Assembly (NCBI GenBank): GCA_017473615.1
Contig: JAFUKL010000011.1
Location: forward strand, 1 to 64,000
Direction of reading: 5' to 3'
DNA from: Muribaculaceae bacterium
GTDB lineage: Bacteria > Bacteroidota > Bacteroidia > Bacteroidales > Muribaculaceae
Length of the DNA stretch: 64,000 bases
The notes below the pieces were generated by a model that saw only the letters and a list, made by a program, of their open reading frames with translations, ran no database searches and was not told the origin of the DNA. Below are positions 1 to 9,100 of the stretch, one piece after another (positions within the stretch are counted from its first letter, which is position 1; every line of letters begins with the position of its first letter). The position numbers and the translations under genes are program-made.

Positions 1-338
1 ACCTTACACTTGCTAAGATTATGACTCAAAAGCACATGGCTATGATGTTCTCAGTAGAACAATTTAATGACATGCGTCGTTATGATTATGACTCAAACGT
101 ATTCTTGAACTGGGAAATTCCGGCTGAATACTACATCAATGCTACAGCTCAACGTTATATTCCTCTTGGTAAAGATCTTCGTCGCTGGAGACAGTGTTCA
201 CATGAGTACAACTACAACTCAACTCAGCTTATCGCAATCGGTCCTAAAGTACCGGGCGCAAAAGTTGATTCCAAGAACTGGAATATGGAAGACGATGCTT
301 GGACAATTCCTGTATGGTGGGATTCTGACCAAGAATAA
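1..338 (+). CDS. SusD/RagB-family nutrient-binding outer-membrane lipoprotein, C-terminal end (5' partial)
   Basis: The reading frame is open from the left edge, and about 111 residues remain. The tail contains RRYDYD, RRWRQ, EYNYNST and a terminal DDAWTIPVWWD stretch. This resembles the C-terminal end of SusD-like lipoproteins, which sit on the outer membrane beside a SusC TonB transporter and capture glycans or peptides; a susC partner would be expected upstream, outside the window. A strong intrinsic terminator follows 24 bp after the stop, so this is the last gene of its unit. The start is not visible and the ligand cannot be inferred. Confidence 0.7.
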   Translation, partial: LTLAKIMTQKHMAMMFSVEQFNDMRRYDYDSNVFLNWEIPAEYYINATAQRYIPLGKDLRRWRQCSHEYNYNSTQLIAIGPKVPGAKVDSKNWNMEDDAWTIPVWWDSDQE

Positions 339-362
339 TCTTGCATTAAGCACACATATTGC

Positions 363-398
363 CGGGGTTACCTTTTCATGGGTAACCCCGCTTTTTTT
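363..398 (+). terminator. Rho-independent terminator of the SusD-like unit
   Basis: A perfect 10-bp stem CGGGGTTACC (363-372) / GGTAACCCCG (381-390) with an 8-nt loop is followed by seven T residues (392-398). It sits directly behind the SusD-like stop codon. Confidence 0.9.
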
Positions 399-454
399 AG
401 AAGATTTATCAGAAAGAAACCGAAGAATCCAAATAGAAACATAGTTTAGGTGTC

Positions 455-1291
455 TTAAAATTTTTGAATGTCCTTCAGGATAAATCGAGCAACGGAATGA
501 GTGTGATTAGGCTCGATTATCTCATGAGCTATAACTTTTACTTCGTCTACGGCATTCTCGGGAGCTACGGCATAGTCGGCAATCTGCATCATAGGTATGT
601 CGTTACGATTATCCCCGAATACCACCAAACGCTCTGCACCTGCCATCTCGGTCAGGCTGCGTATGGCAGCAGCCTTGGATACGCCCGGTGCGTATGTCTC
701 CATAAGCCCTGCCGCAGGATTGAAAATATCGTGATAGCACACCGACGAGCAATCTACATGCTTTATTACATCATTATATACGGGCATAAGGCGATCATAT
801 CCATTCATGGCGAAAATCAATAGAGCCTCCTTGTCATTAATCTTGTAATCGGCATCTTTCAGGAATATTTGCTTAAGCCCCAAGTGTTTTCTATCCTCGA
901 TGAAAGCCTCTTCCTCCGGTGACAGCGTGCCGAAGTGATGTACTTCTATCATATTCCCGTTACGACGGTAAACAAGAGGGTGCAAACCGTAGGATTCGAA
1001 TGTGTCACACACCTGCGTAACACAACTTTGCGGAATGGGAATGGTGCTGATGAATTGTTCTTTGGCATTATCCCACATTGCAGCTCCGTTCATAACCACA
1101 AACGGCAACTTGGTGCGTACTCGTTCCATTATGTTCACCACCGTGGCGGGTGTTCTTGCGGTGGCTATGGTGAAATTCACATTCTGCTCACCGATAAGCG
1201 TATTCAATATCGATATACTCTCCTCGCTCAATTGCGAATTACGGTCAAGAAGCGTCCCATCGAGATCGCTTACGTATAAAGTTTTTTTCAT
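455..1291 (-). CDS. Cof-type HAD-superfamily phosphatase
   Basis: A cytoplasmic 278-residue hydrolase of the Cof/YidA subfamily (HAD class IIB), which usually dephosphorylates sugar phosphates or other small phosphometabolites. Motif I is DLDGT at residues 9-13 (nucleophile Asp9, acid/base Asp11). A C2-type cap fills the middle. The C-terminal motif VFGDNRNDIPMM supplies the Mg2+-binding aspartates. The length is normal for the family. It is transcribed alone on the minus strand. A TATCTTTG -7 element (1350-1357, minus strand) lies about 60 bp upstream of the start. The substrate cannot be told from the sequence. Confidence 0.9.
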   Translation of the reverse strand: MKKTLYVSDLDGTLLDRNSQLSEESISILNTLIGEQNVNFTIATARTPATVVNIMERVRTKLPFVVMNGAAMWDNAKEQFISTIPIPQSCVTQVCDTFESYGLHPLVYRRNGNMIEVHHFGTLSPEEEAFIEDRKHLGLKQIFLKDADYKINDKEALLIFAMNGYDRLMPVYNDVIKHVDCSSVCYHDIFNPAAGLMETYAPGVSKAAAIRSLTEMAGAERLVVFGDNRNDIPMMQIADYAVAPENAVDEVKVIAHEIIEPNHTHSVARFILKDIQKF

Positions 1292-1503
1292 ATCTGATTA
1301 TAGTGTGTATCGGTGTTCGGCAAAACTACCGCCCCCCTCTACCACCACGCAAAGATACAAAAGTGAAAAATATAATGAACATATATCGACGATATTTGTT
1401 GTTAAAAACAAAAAAACAGATGTTCAACCGCGGCTTTACGGGTGTGAAAAGGCAAAAAAACAACAGTTTTTTAGCTTAAATTTCGATTTTTGACACCAAA
1501 ATG

Positions 1504-1534
1504 TTGATTATTAATCAGAATGTTTATACCTTTG
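1504..1534 (+). promoter_or_regulatory. Bacteroidetes promoter of the DUF177-rpmF operon
   Basis: TTG (1504-1506), a 20-bp spacer and TATACCTTTG with the -7 element TAccTTTG at 1527-1534. It fits the Bacteroidetes TTTG-N19-21-TAnnTTTG consensus and puts the transcription start about 20 bp before the TTG start of the DUF177 gene. Confidence 0.7.
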
Positions 1535-1557
1535 TGCCGATTTAACAAAAAAATATT

Positions 1558-2139
1558 TTGGGAAAGTTTGCAGCGTTTAAATTGCCTTTGCGTGGCATGA
1601 CACGCGGTACTCAGCATTTCGAGTACGTTTTGGATACCGATTTTTTCAGAAACATGGAAAGTGAGGATATCCTGAAAGGTAATGTTAATATTGCCCTTAC
1701 AGTAAATTGTAAAGGCGATTATTATGAACTGGATTTCACAATGAAAGGTGTGGTCTATATCCCCTGCGACCGCTGTCTCGATGAGATGGAACATGAGGTT
1801 GACACCACCTATCATTTGTGCGTGAAATACGGTGATCGCTATAATGACGAGAACGATGAACTGCTTATCATTCCCGAAAGTGATGCTTACCTGAATATTG
1901 CTTATATAGTATATGACACGGTAGCGCTTACCATTCCGTTGAAACATGTACATCCTACGGGAAAGTGTAACAAAGGAATGGCAAAACACTTGAAGATGCA
2001 TGCTGCATCACATGCCGACGACGAATTTGAAGACGAACTCTTCGATGACGATGCATCGGGCGAAAACGAAGAAAGAGATAATAACACTCAGATCGACCCC
2101 AGATGGGACGCTCTGAGAAAATTAACAGAAAATAATTAA
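1558..2139 (+). CDS. DUF177 (YceD-family) protein, precedes rpmF
   Basis: A 193-residue acidic protein of the YceD/DUF177 family, whose genes sit directly upstream of rpmF in most bacteria; the family has been linked to 23S rRNA and large-subunit biogenesis. The family pattern is visible: GTQHFEYVLDTDFF near the N-terminus and CDRCLDEMEHEVD with a Cys-x2-Cys in the middle. The tail is very acidic (DDEFEDELFDDDASGENEE). The start is taken as TTG at 1558, because the family's conserved N-terminal segment begins before the first ATG (1594). rpmF starts 14 bp downstream, so the two are cotranscribed from the promoter at 1504-1534. Confidence 0.88.
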   Translation: MGKFAAFKLPLRGMTRGTQHFEYVLDTDFFRNMESEDILKGNVNIALTVNCKGDYYELDFTMKGVVYIPCDRCLDEMEHEVDTTYHLCVKYGDRYNDENDELLIIPESDAYLNIAYIVYDTVALTIPLKHVHPTGKCNKGMAKHLKMHAASHADDEFEDELFDDDASGENEERDNNTQIDPRWDALRKLTENN

Positions 2140-2153
2140 AAATAAATAGAAAG

Positions 2154-2339
2154 ATGGCACATCCTAAAAGAAAACAATCTAAGACTAGAACAGCCAAGAG
2201 AAGAACTCATGACAAGGCTGTAACTCCAACATTGTCACTTTGTTCAAACTGTGGTGCTTGGCACGTATGCCACACTGTATGCCCTGAATGCGGCTACTAT
2301 CGTGGAAGAATAGCTATCGAAAAATCAGCAGCAGTTTAA
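2154..2339 (+). CDS. rpmF: 50S ribosomal protein L32
   Basis: A 61-residue basic protein that starts AHPKRKQSKTRTAKRRTHD, typical of L32, and carries a zinc-finger pattern CSNCGAWHVCHTVCPECG with paired Cys-x2-Cys units. It is a structural component of the large ribosomal subunit. It lies 14 bp behind the DUF177 gene and before fabH, the conserved yceD-rpmF-fab order. A 13-bp inverted repeat lies between it and fabH. Confidence 0.98.
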   Translation: MAHPKRKQSKTRTAKRRTHDKAVTPTLSLCSNCGAWHVCHTVCPECGYYRGRIAIEKSAAV

Positions 2340-2377
2340 TCAATTGCTAAATCCGATTTTTTGAAAACAATGTGATA

Positions 2378-2417
2378 TTATCCTAAATAATAAGTATAAA
2401 TTTTTTATTTAGGATAA
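2378..2417 (+). promoter_or_regulatory. 13-bp perfect inverted repeat between rpmF and fabH
   Basis: TTATCCTAAATAA (2378-2390) and its exact complement TTATTTAGGATAA (2405-2417), separated by a 14-nt AT-rich loop and followed by ATTTTT. It can act as a weak terminator or attenuator of rpmF, or as an operator for fabH, whose ATG is 32 bp further on. The sequence alone does not decide between them. Confidence 0.6.
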
Positions 2418-2449
2418 ATTTTTCATATTTACTCATTTAGAAAGATATT

Positions 2450-3433
2450 ATGCTTAATGCTAAAATAAGCGGAATCGCTTCATTCGTACCAGATTTCAAA
2501 CTCACCAACGATGATTTGTCGAAGATGGTTGACACCAACGACGAATGGATAACGACTCGAGTTGGAATCAAAGAACGTCGCATATTGAAAGAACCGAATG
2601 CAGGCTCTTCATATATGGGCATAAAGGCTGTAAACAAGCTTATAGCGGAAACCGGTGTTTCTGCCGGCGAGATAGACTTGGTTATCTGCGCCACTTCCAA
2701 CCCCGACTACCGTTTCCCGAGTACTGCATCCATAATCGCTCACGGTTGTGGTATCGCCAATTGCTACGCATACGACATACAAGCGGCATGCGCAGGCTTT
2801 ATTGTTGCATTGCAGGCGGGTAATGCTTATATAAAATCGGGATTATACAAGAAAGTTGTGATAGTAGCGGCAGAAATGATGTCCAGCATGACCGATTATG
2901 AAGATCGCAGCACATGCCCTCTATTTGGTGATGCTGCAGCTGCTGTACTTCTTGAGCCTACCGAAGAAAATATCGGTATCATCGATGGAGTATACCACAT
3001 CAATGGTGAAGGTCTGCCCAACTTAGTCATGAAAGCCGGAGGCTCTGTTGAACCGGCATCGCATGAAACGGTTGACGCACGTCACCACTTCGTATATCAG
3101 GAAGGAAGAGCTGTATATAAGCATGCCGTTACCGACATGGTAGAATCTTCACAAGAAGTCATGGAACGCAATGGCGTAACAGTGGATGATATCGACTGGT
3201 TTATCCCGCATCAGGCCAACCTGCGTATCATCGAGGCTGTAGGCGGACGTCTTGGTATAGCCGAAGATAAAGTGCTTGTAAACATTCAACACTACGGAAA
3301 CACAAGTGCTGCGTCAATACCGTTGTGTATCGATGAATACAAGGATAAGTTGAAGAAAGGCGACAAAGTGGTTCTTACCGCATTCGGTGCAGGATTCACT
3401 TGGGGCGCAATGTATATCGTGTGGGGATGTTAA
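2450..3433 (+). CDS. fabH: Beta-ketoacyl-ACP synthase III (KAS III)
   Basis: A 327-residue cytosolic thiolase-fold enzyme that condenses an acyl-CoA primer with malonyl-ACP to start fatty-acid synthesis. The catalytic triad is visible: Cys114 in QAACAGF, His254 in IPHQAN and Asn284 in HYGNTSAAS. The length is normal. It follows rpmF as in many bacteria. The upstream inverted repeat and the hairpin with a T-tract at 3496-3518 suggest that fabH can be regulated and ended separately from era. Confidence 0.97.
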   Translation: MLNAKISGIASFVPDFKLTNDDLSKMVDTNDEWITTRVGIKERRILKEPNAGSSYMGIKAVNKLIAETGVSAGEIDLVICATSNPDYRFPSTASIIAHGCGIANCYAYDIQAACAGFIVALQAGNAYIKSGLYKKVVIVAAEMMSSMTDYEDRSTCPLFGDAAAAVLLEPTEENIGIIDGVYHINGEGLPNLVMKAGGSVEPASHETVDARHHFVYQEGRAVYKHAVTDMVESSQEVMERNGVTVDDIDWFIPHQANLRIIEAVGGRLGIAEDKVLVNIQHYGNTSAASIPLCIDEYKDKLKKGDKVVLTAFGAGFTWGAMYIVWGC

Positions 3434-3495
3434 TCCCTGCACTCCTTTGACGGTTTCCCCTTTCGGCGTAAAGGAGGGTCGTCTGTGAAAAAAAT

Positions 3496-3518
3496 GCATC
3501 ATTACTGATGCTTTTTTT
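3496..3518 (+). terminator. Probable terminator between fabH and era
   Basis: GCATC (3496-3500) / GATGC (3507-3511) with a 6-nt loop, preceded by seven A (3488-3494) and followed by seven T (3512-3518), so A-T pairs can extend the stem. It lies 62 bp after the fabH stop. Confidence 0.7.
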
Positions 3519-3572
3519 GTTTGCATGATGTAGTAAACAGGCGGATAATCCGCATGATAGAACGAGAAAAAT

Positions 3573-4454
3573 ATGCACAAGGCAGGTTTTGTAAATATTG
3601 TAGGCAACCCCAATGTAGGTAAATCCACATTGATGAATGAACTTGTGGGGGAACGTATCTCCATTATCACCTCCAAAGCTCAAACCACACGCCACCGTAT
3701 AATGGGAATTGTCAACACCGACGATTACCAGATAGTATTTTCCGATACCCCGGGAGTACTGAAGCCCAAGTACAAGCTTCAAGAGAGCATGCTGGAGTTT
3801 TCTAAAGGTGCGCTCACCGATGCCGACATTATAGTGTATGTGACCGATGTGGTGGAATCACCCGACAAAAACAGGGATTTCATTGATTCCGTGGTGAAGA
3901 CCGACGTACCGGTACTATTGGTTATAAACAAGATTGACCTGCTCAAAGGACAGGACGACCTTGTCACAGTTGTCGACAAATGGCATGAATTACTGCCCAA
4001 AGCTGAAATTTATCCTACTTCGGCAAAAGAGCATTTCAATGTGGATATGCTCATGAAGCGCATCGTAAGTCTTTTGCCCGACTCACCTCCTTTCTTTGGC
4101 AAGGACGCTCTCACCGACAAGCCGGCAAGATTTTTCGTTACAGAGATTGTACGCGAAAAAATACTCCTCGATTACGACCAAGAGATACCTTATGCGGTTC
4201 AAGCCGTAGTGGAGAAATTTGATGAAACCGATACGTCTATTCATATCATGGTCGTGATTTACGCAGAGCGAGACAGCCAAAAGGCTATACTCATAGGCAA
4301 AGGCGGCACAAAACTGAAACGCGTGGGTATAGAAGCGCGTAAGGACATAGAGACGTTTTTCCAAAAACGCGTATATTTGGAGATGTTTGTAAAAGTGGAA
4401 AAAGACTGGAGAAACAGAGAAAATATACTGCGTTCATTCGGATATATAGAATAA
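3573..4454 (+). CDS. era: GTPase Era
   Basis: A 293-residue GTPase that binds the 3' end of 16S rRNA and helps mature the small ribosomal subunit. G1 is GNPNVGKST (residues 11-19), G3 is DTPG (58-61) and G4 is NKID (119-122). A C-terminal KH RNA-binding domain carries [12 protein letters not shown]. The length is normal. A short palindrome, GCGGATAATCCGC (3541-3553), sits 19 bp before the ATG. der follows after 74 bp on the same strand, so the two ribosome-assembly GTPases are probably transcribed together. Confidence 0.98.
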   Translation: MHKAGFVNIVGNPNVGKSTLMNELVGERISIITSKAQTTRHRIMGIVNTDDYQIVFSDTPGVLKPKYKLQESMLEFSKGALTDADIIVYVTDVVESPDKNRDFIDSVVKTDVPVLLVINKIDLLKGQDDLVTVVDKWHELLPKAEIYPTSAKEHFNVDMLMKRIVSLLPDSPPFFGKDALTDKPARFFVTEIVREKILLDYDQEIPYAVQAVVEKFDETDTSIHIMVVIYAERDSQKAILIGKGGTKLKRVGIEARKDIETFFQKRVYLEMFVKVEKDWRNRENILRSFGYIE

Positions 4455-4528
4455 GGAACCGGCATCAACAGGTTTTCAAGACAGTTTCAAAACGGACAAA
4501 AAACAGGATAAAACAAAAGAATATAATT

Positions 4529-5845
4529 ATGGGAAATTTAGTTGCTATAGTGGGACGCCCTAATGTGGGGAAATCCACACTTTTCAACCGCTTGACACAG
4601 ACCCGCTCTGCCATAGTAGACGATACGTCGGGAACTACGCGCGACCGTCAATATGGAAAATATGAATGGTGCGGACGAGAATATTCTGTTGTCGATACCG
4701 GCGGATGGGTGGTAAATTCCGAAGACATATTCGAGGAAGAGATAAACAAGCAGGTGAGTATCGCTATAGAAGAATCGGATGTCATCCTTTTTATGGTGGA
4801 TGTAACCAACGGGGTGACCGATCTCGATGATCATGTGGCGGCTATTTTGCGCCGTTCCAAAAAGCCTATAATCCTTGTTACCAACAAGGCTGAGAATAAT
4901 GATTCCATATACGCCGAAGCTGAATTTTATTCGTTGGGGCTTGGAGATCCATTCTCTATTTCTGCTATGACCGGCTCAGGAACCGGCGACTTGCTCGACG
5001 AGATAGCCAAAAGAATACCGCAAGATAATGCAGAAAACAATAAATTGGAGGAGTTGCCTCGATTTGCCATCGTGGGTCGACCAAATGCAGGCAAATCATC
5101 AATTATCAATTCGTTTATCGGCGAGGAACGAAATATCGTCACCGAGATAGCCGGAACCACACGAGACAGCATCTACACACGCTACAATAAGTTCGGATTT
5201 GATTTCTACCTTGTAGATACAGCCGGAATACGCAAGAAAGGCAAAGTAAACGAGGATATCGAATATTATTCGGTAATACGCAGTATTCGTGCAATAGAAA
5301 ACAGCGACGTGTGCATCCTTATGATTGATGCAACACGAGGCATCGAAAGTCAGGATGTGAACATCTTCTCGCTTGTGAACAGAAACAAAAAGGGACTTGT
5401 GGTGTGCGTGAATAAATGGGATCTTGTTCAAGACAAGAGCCAGACGGCAATAAAGCACTTCGAGAACACGATCAGAGACCGTTTTGCCCCATTTACCGAT
5501 TTCCCCATAATATTCGGTTCAGCATTGACAAAACAGCGCATTCACAAGGTTCTTGAAGAAGCCGTGAAAGTATATGAAAACCGTAAGCGCACTGTTCCCA
5601 CCTCAAAACTTAACGAAGTTATGCAAGAGGTCATTTCAGCATATCCGCCACCTGCAACAAAGGGCAAATATGTGAAGATAAAATACATTACAATGCTGAA
5701 AGGTGCAGCTGTTCCCACTTTCATTTTCTTCTGCAACCTTCCGCAATGGGTTAAAGAACCATATCGCCGCTACTTGGAAAACAAAATACGCGAAAACTGG
5801 AATTTTTCAGGGACACCGGTCAATGTATTCATGCGCGAAAAGTAA
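4529..5845 (+). CDS. der: Ribosome biogenesis GTPase Der (EngA)
   Basis: A 438-residue protein with two tandem GTPase domains and a C-terminal KH-like domain, needed for assembly of the 50S subunit. The first P-loop is GRPNVGKST (residues 9-17) and the second is GRPNAGKSS (about residue 185). Both domains carry DT(G/A)G switch motifs and NK(A/W) base-recognition motifs. The length matches the family. It lies downstream of era on the same strand. The following 350 bp hold a promoter and terminator that bracket a probable small RNA. Confidence 0.98.
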   Translation: MGNLVAIVGRPNVGKSTLFNRLTQTRSAIVDDTSGTTRDRQYGKYEWCGREYSVVDTGGWVVNSEDIFEEEINKQVSIAIEESDVILFMVDVTNGVTDLDDHVAAILRRSKKPIILVTNKAENNDSIYAEAEFYSLGLGDPFSISAMTGSGTGDLLDEIAKRIPQDNAENNKLEELPRFAIVGRPNAGKSSIINSFIGEERNIVTEIAGTTRDSIYTRYNKFGFDFYLVDTAGIRKKGKVNEDIEYYSVIRSIRAIENSDVCILMIDATRGIESQDVNIFSLVNRNKKGLVVCVNKWDLVQDKSQTAIKHFENTIRDRFAPFTDFPIIFGSALTKQRIHKVLEEAVKVYENRKRTVPTSKLNEVMQEVISAYPPPATKGKYVKIKYITMLKGAAVPTFIFFCNLPQWVKEPYRRYLENKIRENWNFSGTPVNVFMREK

Positions 5846-5899
5846 TTAATAATGCAAGGTACGTCTTAACATTATTTAAATATTGTTTTATGTATATTT

Positions 5900-5932
5900 T
5901 TTGCATTATTGCATGACAAAACATTACCTTTG
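5900..5932 (+). promoter_or_regulatory. Promoter in the der-subtilase intergenic region
   Basis: TTTG (5900-5903), a 21-bp spacer and the -7 element TAccTTTG (5925-5932) form a good Bacteroidetes promoter. No coding sequence follows before the terminator at 6021-6052, so it appears to serve a short noncoding transcript. Confidence 0.65.
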
Positions 5933-5938
5933 CAATGG

Positions 5939-6052
5939 AGTAACGCGCAAAGGCGTTATAAATTAAATAAGGCAACAACAAACAACAAAAATAATATACT
6001 TGAATTTTGGTTATGAAGGGGCGACTCATCTGTGAAGATGGGTCGCTTTTTT
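5939..6052 (+). ncRNA. Candidate intergenic small RNA of about 113 nt
   Basis: The predicted transcript starts about 7 nt after the TAccTTTG element at 5925-5932. It opens with a 5' hairpin, TAACGC (5941-5946) / GCGTTA (5953-5958). A single-stranded A/C-rich stretch (about 5960-6010, rich in AACAAC) follows. It ends at a 10-bp hairpin, GCGACTCATC (6021-6030) / GATGGGTCGC (6037-6046), with a T tract. No plausible coding frame is contained. I do not recognise it as 6S, tmRNA, SRP or RNase P RNA. The architecture (5' hairpin, unpaired linker, terminator) is that of a trans-acting sRNA. Transcription is inferred from the signals alone. Confidence 0.5.
6021..6052 (+). terminator. Rho-independent terminator of the candidate sRNA
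   Basis: GCGACTCATC (6021-6030) pairs with GATGGGTCGC (6037-6046) with one G-T wobble and a 6-nt loop, and is followed by TTTTTT (6047-6052). Confidence 0.85.
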
Positions 6053-6129
6053 ATTGCCCCCTCCACCACCACCCTATTGAGACCGCTCCGAAAACCGGCT
6101 TAAGCCGAATCTACGGAAACCACGGCACG

Positions 6130-6168
6130 CCAAAAAGAAAGGCGGTGTGCCGTAAAAAGCACACCGCC
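6130..6168 (-). terminator. Rho-independent terminator of the giant subtilase gene
   Basis: A perfect 10-bp GC-rich stem, GGCGGTGTGC / GCACACCGCC (6141-6150 and 6159-6168). Read on the minus strand, TTTCTTTTT follows at 6140-6132. It lies 28 bp behind the subtilase stop codon. Confidence 0.9.
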
Positions 6169-6195
6169 TGAATGAATAGCGATTATATGAGTCGG

Positions 6196-9100
6196 TTACT
6201 TCTTTACTACATGGAATGTAGCAGAACCGTTCTCTGTTGTCACTTTAAGAACGTAAACGCCTTCAGCAAGGTTGGCTACGTTGATAGACTTGGATTCACC
6301 TTGAACCGCAGCGCCCTTTGAAGAGTAAACCAAAGAGCCATTAGCCGCATAGATTGCATATACAGCGTTCTTATCAGAGAAATCACATGTTACATACAAA
6401 GTCTCGACTACCGGATTAGGATAAACCTCAACCTTAGCATTCAAGCTGTTTTCATCGATGCCCGAAGGTTCGGTAACGATTACCTTGAATTCAGTCGATG
6501 TTGACGCTCCGTTAGCATCGGTAGCTACAACTTTCACTGTCACCTCACCTACATTTGTTCCTATGAATATTACGTTGGTTGCGTTAACGAATGAACTTAC
6601 GATGCCCTCTTTGCTTAGAATAAGCTCATAAGTCATTTCATCACCGTCAGGATCACTGAACAGGTTTTCTAATGCAATCACCGGAGACACTGCGTCAAGA
6701 GCAATCTGAAGGTCTTCCATTACGATTGCCTCAGGAGCACGGTTAACATCCTGCACTTCATAATTTACGATAGCCTGAGCTTTGCTTTCATAAACATCGG
6801 AAGCAGTCAAAGTGAAAGCATATTTGCCCGCATCTTCATAAGAAGGAGTAACAGAAACCTCTACAACAGCACCCGAAGGAGCGTTCTTAACCGATATTGT
6901 ACCGTCTTCGGCAGTTACAACCTCGGCAGTAGTGTCAACCGATTTAACCGATTTCACTGTAGCCAATTGTGACGGATCACTGAACATCAATGTCAAGTCA
7001 TCGCCCTCGGCATCGGTAACATTGATTGTCACATTGGTTTCAGCACCTTCCTTGGCATATACACTTTCGGTAGGAGCGGTAATAGTTGGAGCTCCGTTCA
7101 AGTCAAGGTAAATCGGGAAGTTGATAATCGGTTGTTGCGGGTCGTTGCTCTTAATCACAAGCATTGCCTTGTTGCCCTTCTCCAACGGAGCTGCTGCCGC
7201 ATTGATAGCGATATTGATGTCTACAGACTCTTCAACAGCGATTTCACCGGTAGAAGTCTCGTTGAGTACCTTAACCCAAGGTTCACCCGGAACGGTCTCA
7301 AGAGCGGTCATTATGTAACCAAGCGAACCGTAAGTATCCTTAAACATAGAAGCAACGTCAAACCATCCGTATCCGTCTACGTAACCCATATAGCGGTTAG
7401 AAACCACGCTATCTTCTTTGTAAGTCATGTATGCAGGATATTTAACTCCTATCGGGTAAGTAATGCGGATATAGAATCCTTGTCCGCCCTCCAAGTAAAC
7501 AGCCTTGTCAAGAGGAGCAATGATGAATTGAGCACCATCCATCTCGTCCACATGGAATGTACCCTTACCGAGTACAGTACCATTCTCATAATCATCGCCG
7601 GCAACAATTTCAATAGTGTAATCAACATTTGAAAGCACCGATTCGATATTACCCTTATCATCAAGGTTACTTAGAGTTGAAGCGAAGTAAACATGCGAGA
7701 TGTTGAAACCTTCTTCAGGAACTTCGTAGTAGGTAGCGGCTATATACTGTCCGTAGGTAGTACCGGAACCGTAAGATAGAGACCCGCGACCGGTCAACGA
7801 CGGATGATAAAGAGCATTGTTATACTCGAAAGCATCAGCAGAAGGTGCATCCAACACATTTTCAGTCTTGTTGGCAAGCGGAGTAATTTCCGTCTTGAGA
7901 TTTGAGCTAAGCACCTTAACAGCAGTGTCGGCAAGAACATCTACAGTGTGGCTCATCGGAGCGATACCGCCACCGCCAAGGTTATCTGCTTCTTCACCAA
8001 CGCCGGTAGGGTCAAGTTTAAGCTCATATTTAAGTTTGTAAGCACCCATGTTGCTCAAAGTCACAGTCTCTACGCTCTTGTGGTCAGGAGCTGCATTCTC
8101 TATACGAATTTCGGTAACCGGTTCCATTTCCTTATTGATATAAGCATAAGGAATATCGGTAACAATCACCTTAAACGGAATACGAATTTCGCTAACGTCC
8201 TCAAGTCCTGATACCATCAATACAACTTCACCCTTATATTCACCTATTTTATTTGCAACATCGTAAGCAACCGGGATAGCCAATTTCAATCCCTTATTGT
8301 CTACAACAATCGGAGAGCCTTGATAAAGCCCCCAGCCTTCATAGCTTGTACCGAACCAAGAATCATAATGCATACCATAATAGCCGAGATATTGGAATGC
8401 AGGTAATTCGTCTCCATAATATGGGTCAAGATAAGTGGCATCACTGACAATTTCCATGTAATCAACAGAGAAAGATGCCTTACCGGTATTTGCTATATCG
8501 ATAAGAATATCGTAACTACCCACACCATTAGCCGGACCGAATGGATCATTGTAATCGACATATCCTGCCACATGCTCTTCAACGATGGTGTCTGTCGGGA
8601 ACACCGGAACAGCCACACCTGTGACTGTAAGATTAACCGGAATTTCAATCTTTTCTTTTGCCGGAATGTTGGTGTTAACAGTGATAACATCGGTGTAAGC
8701 GCCTGCCATCTTGTCGGTGTCGACAACCACATTCAGGCTCTTGCTTTCGCTTGGAGCAATGGTGGTTTCAACTACAGGATAGAACTGAACGGCATTATTG
8801 AATTGAATCAAGCGATCCGGAATGACAAGGCTTTGTGAACCGTCTTCGTTGGCTACGCCTGCAAGTCCGAATGCATCATAGATTACAGGATATTCACCAT
8901 AGCCCTTGTATTGGAACTTGAATGAACCGTCCTTCTTCATAATCAACTGATAACATACACCCATGTTCATTGTGTTACCGTATTCCATCCAAGATACCAC
9001 TGCCTGATCTTCTGTTACATAATGGTAAGTACCGGCAGTCTTGCTAACATCCATTGTGTGAAGACCCCAATAAGGAGCGATGATGTTGGTGTAGATAGAA

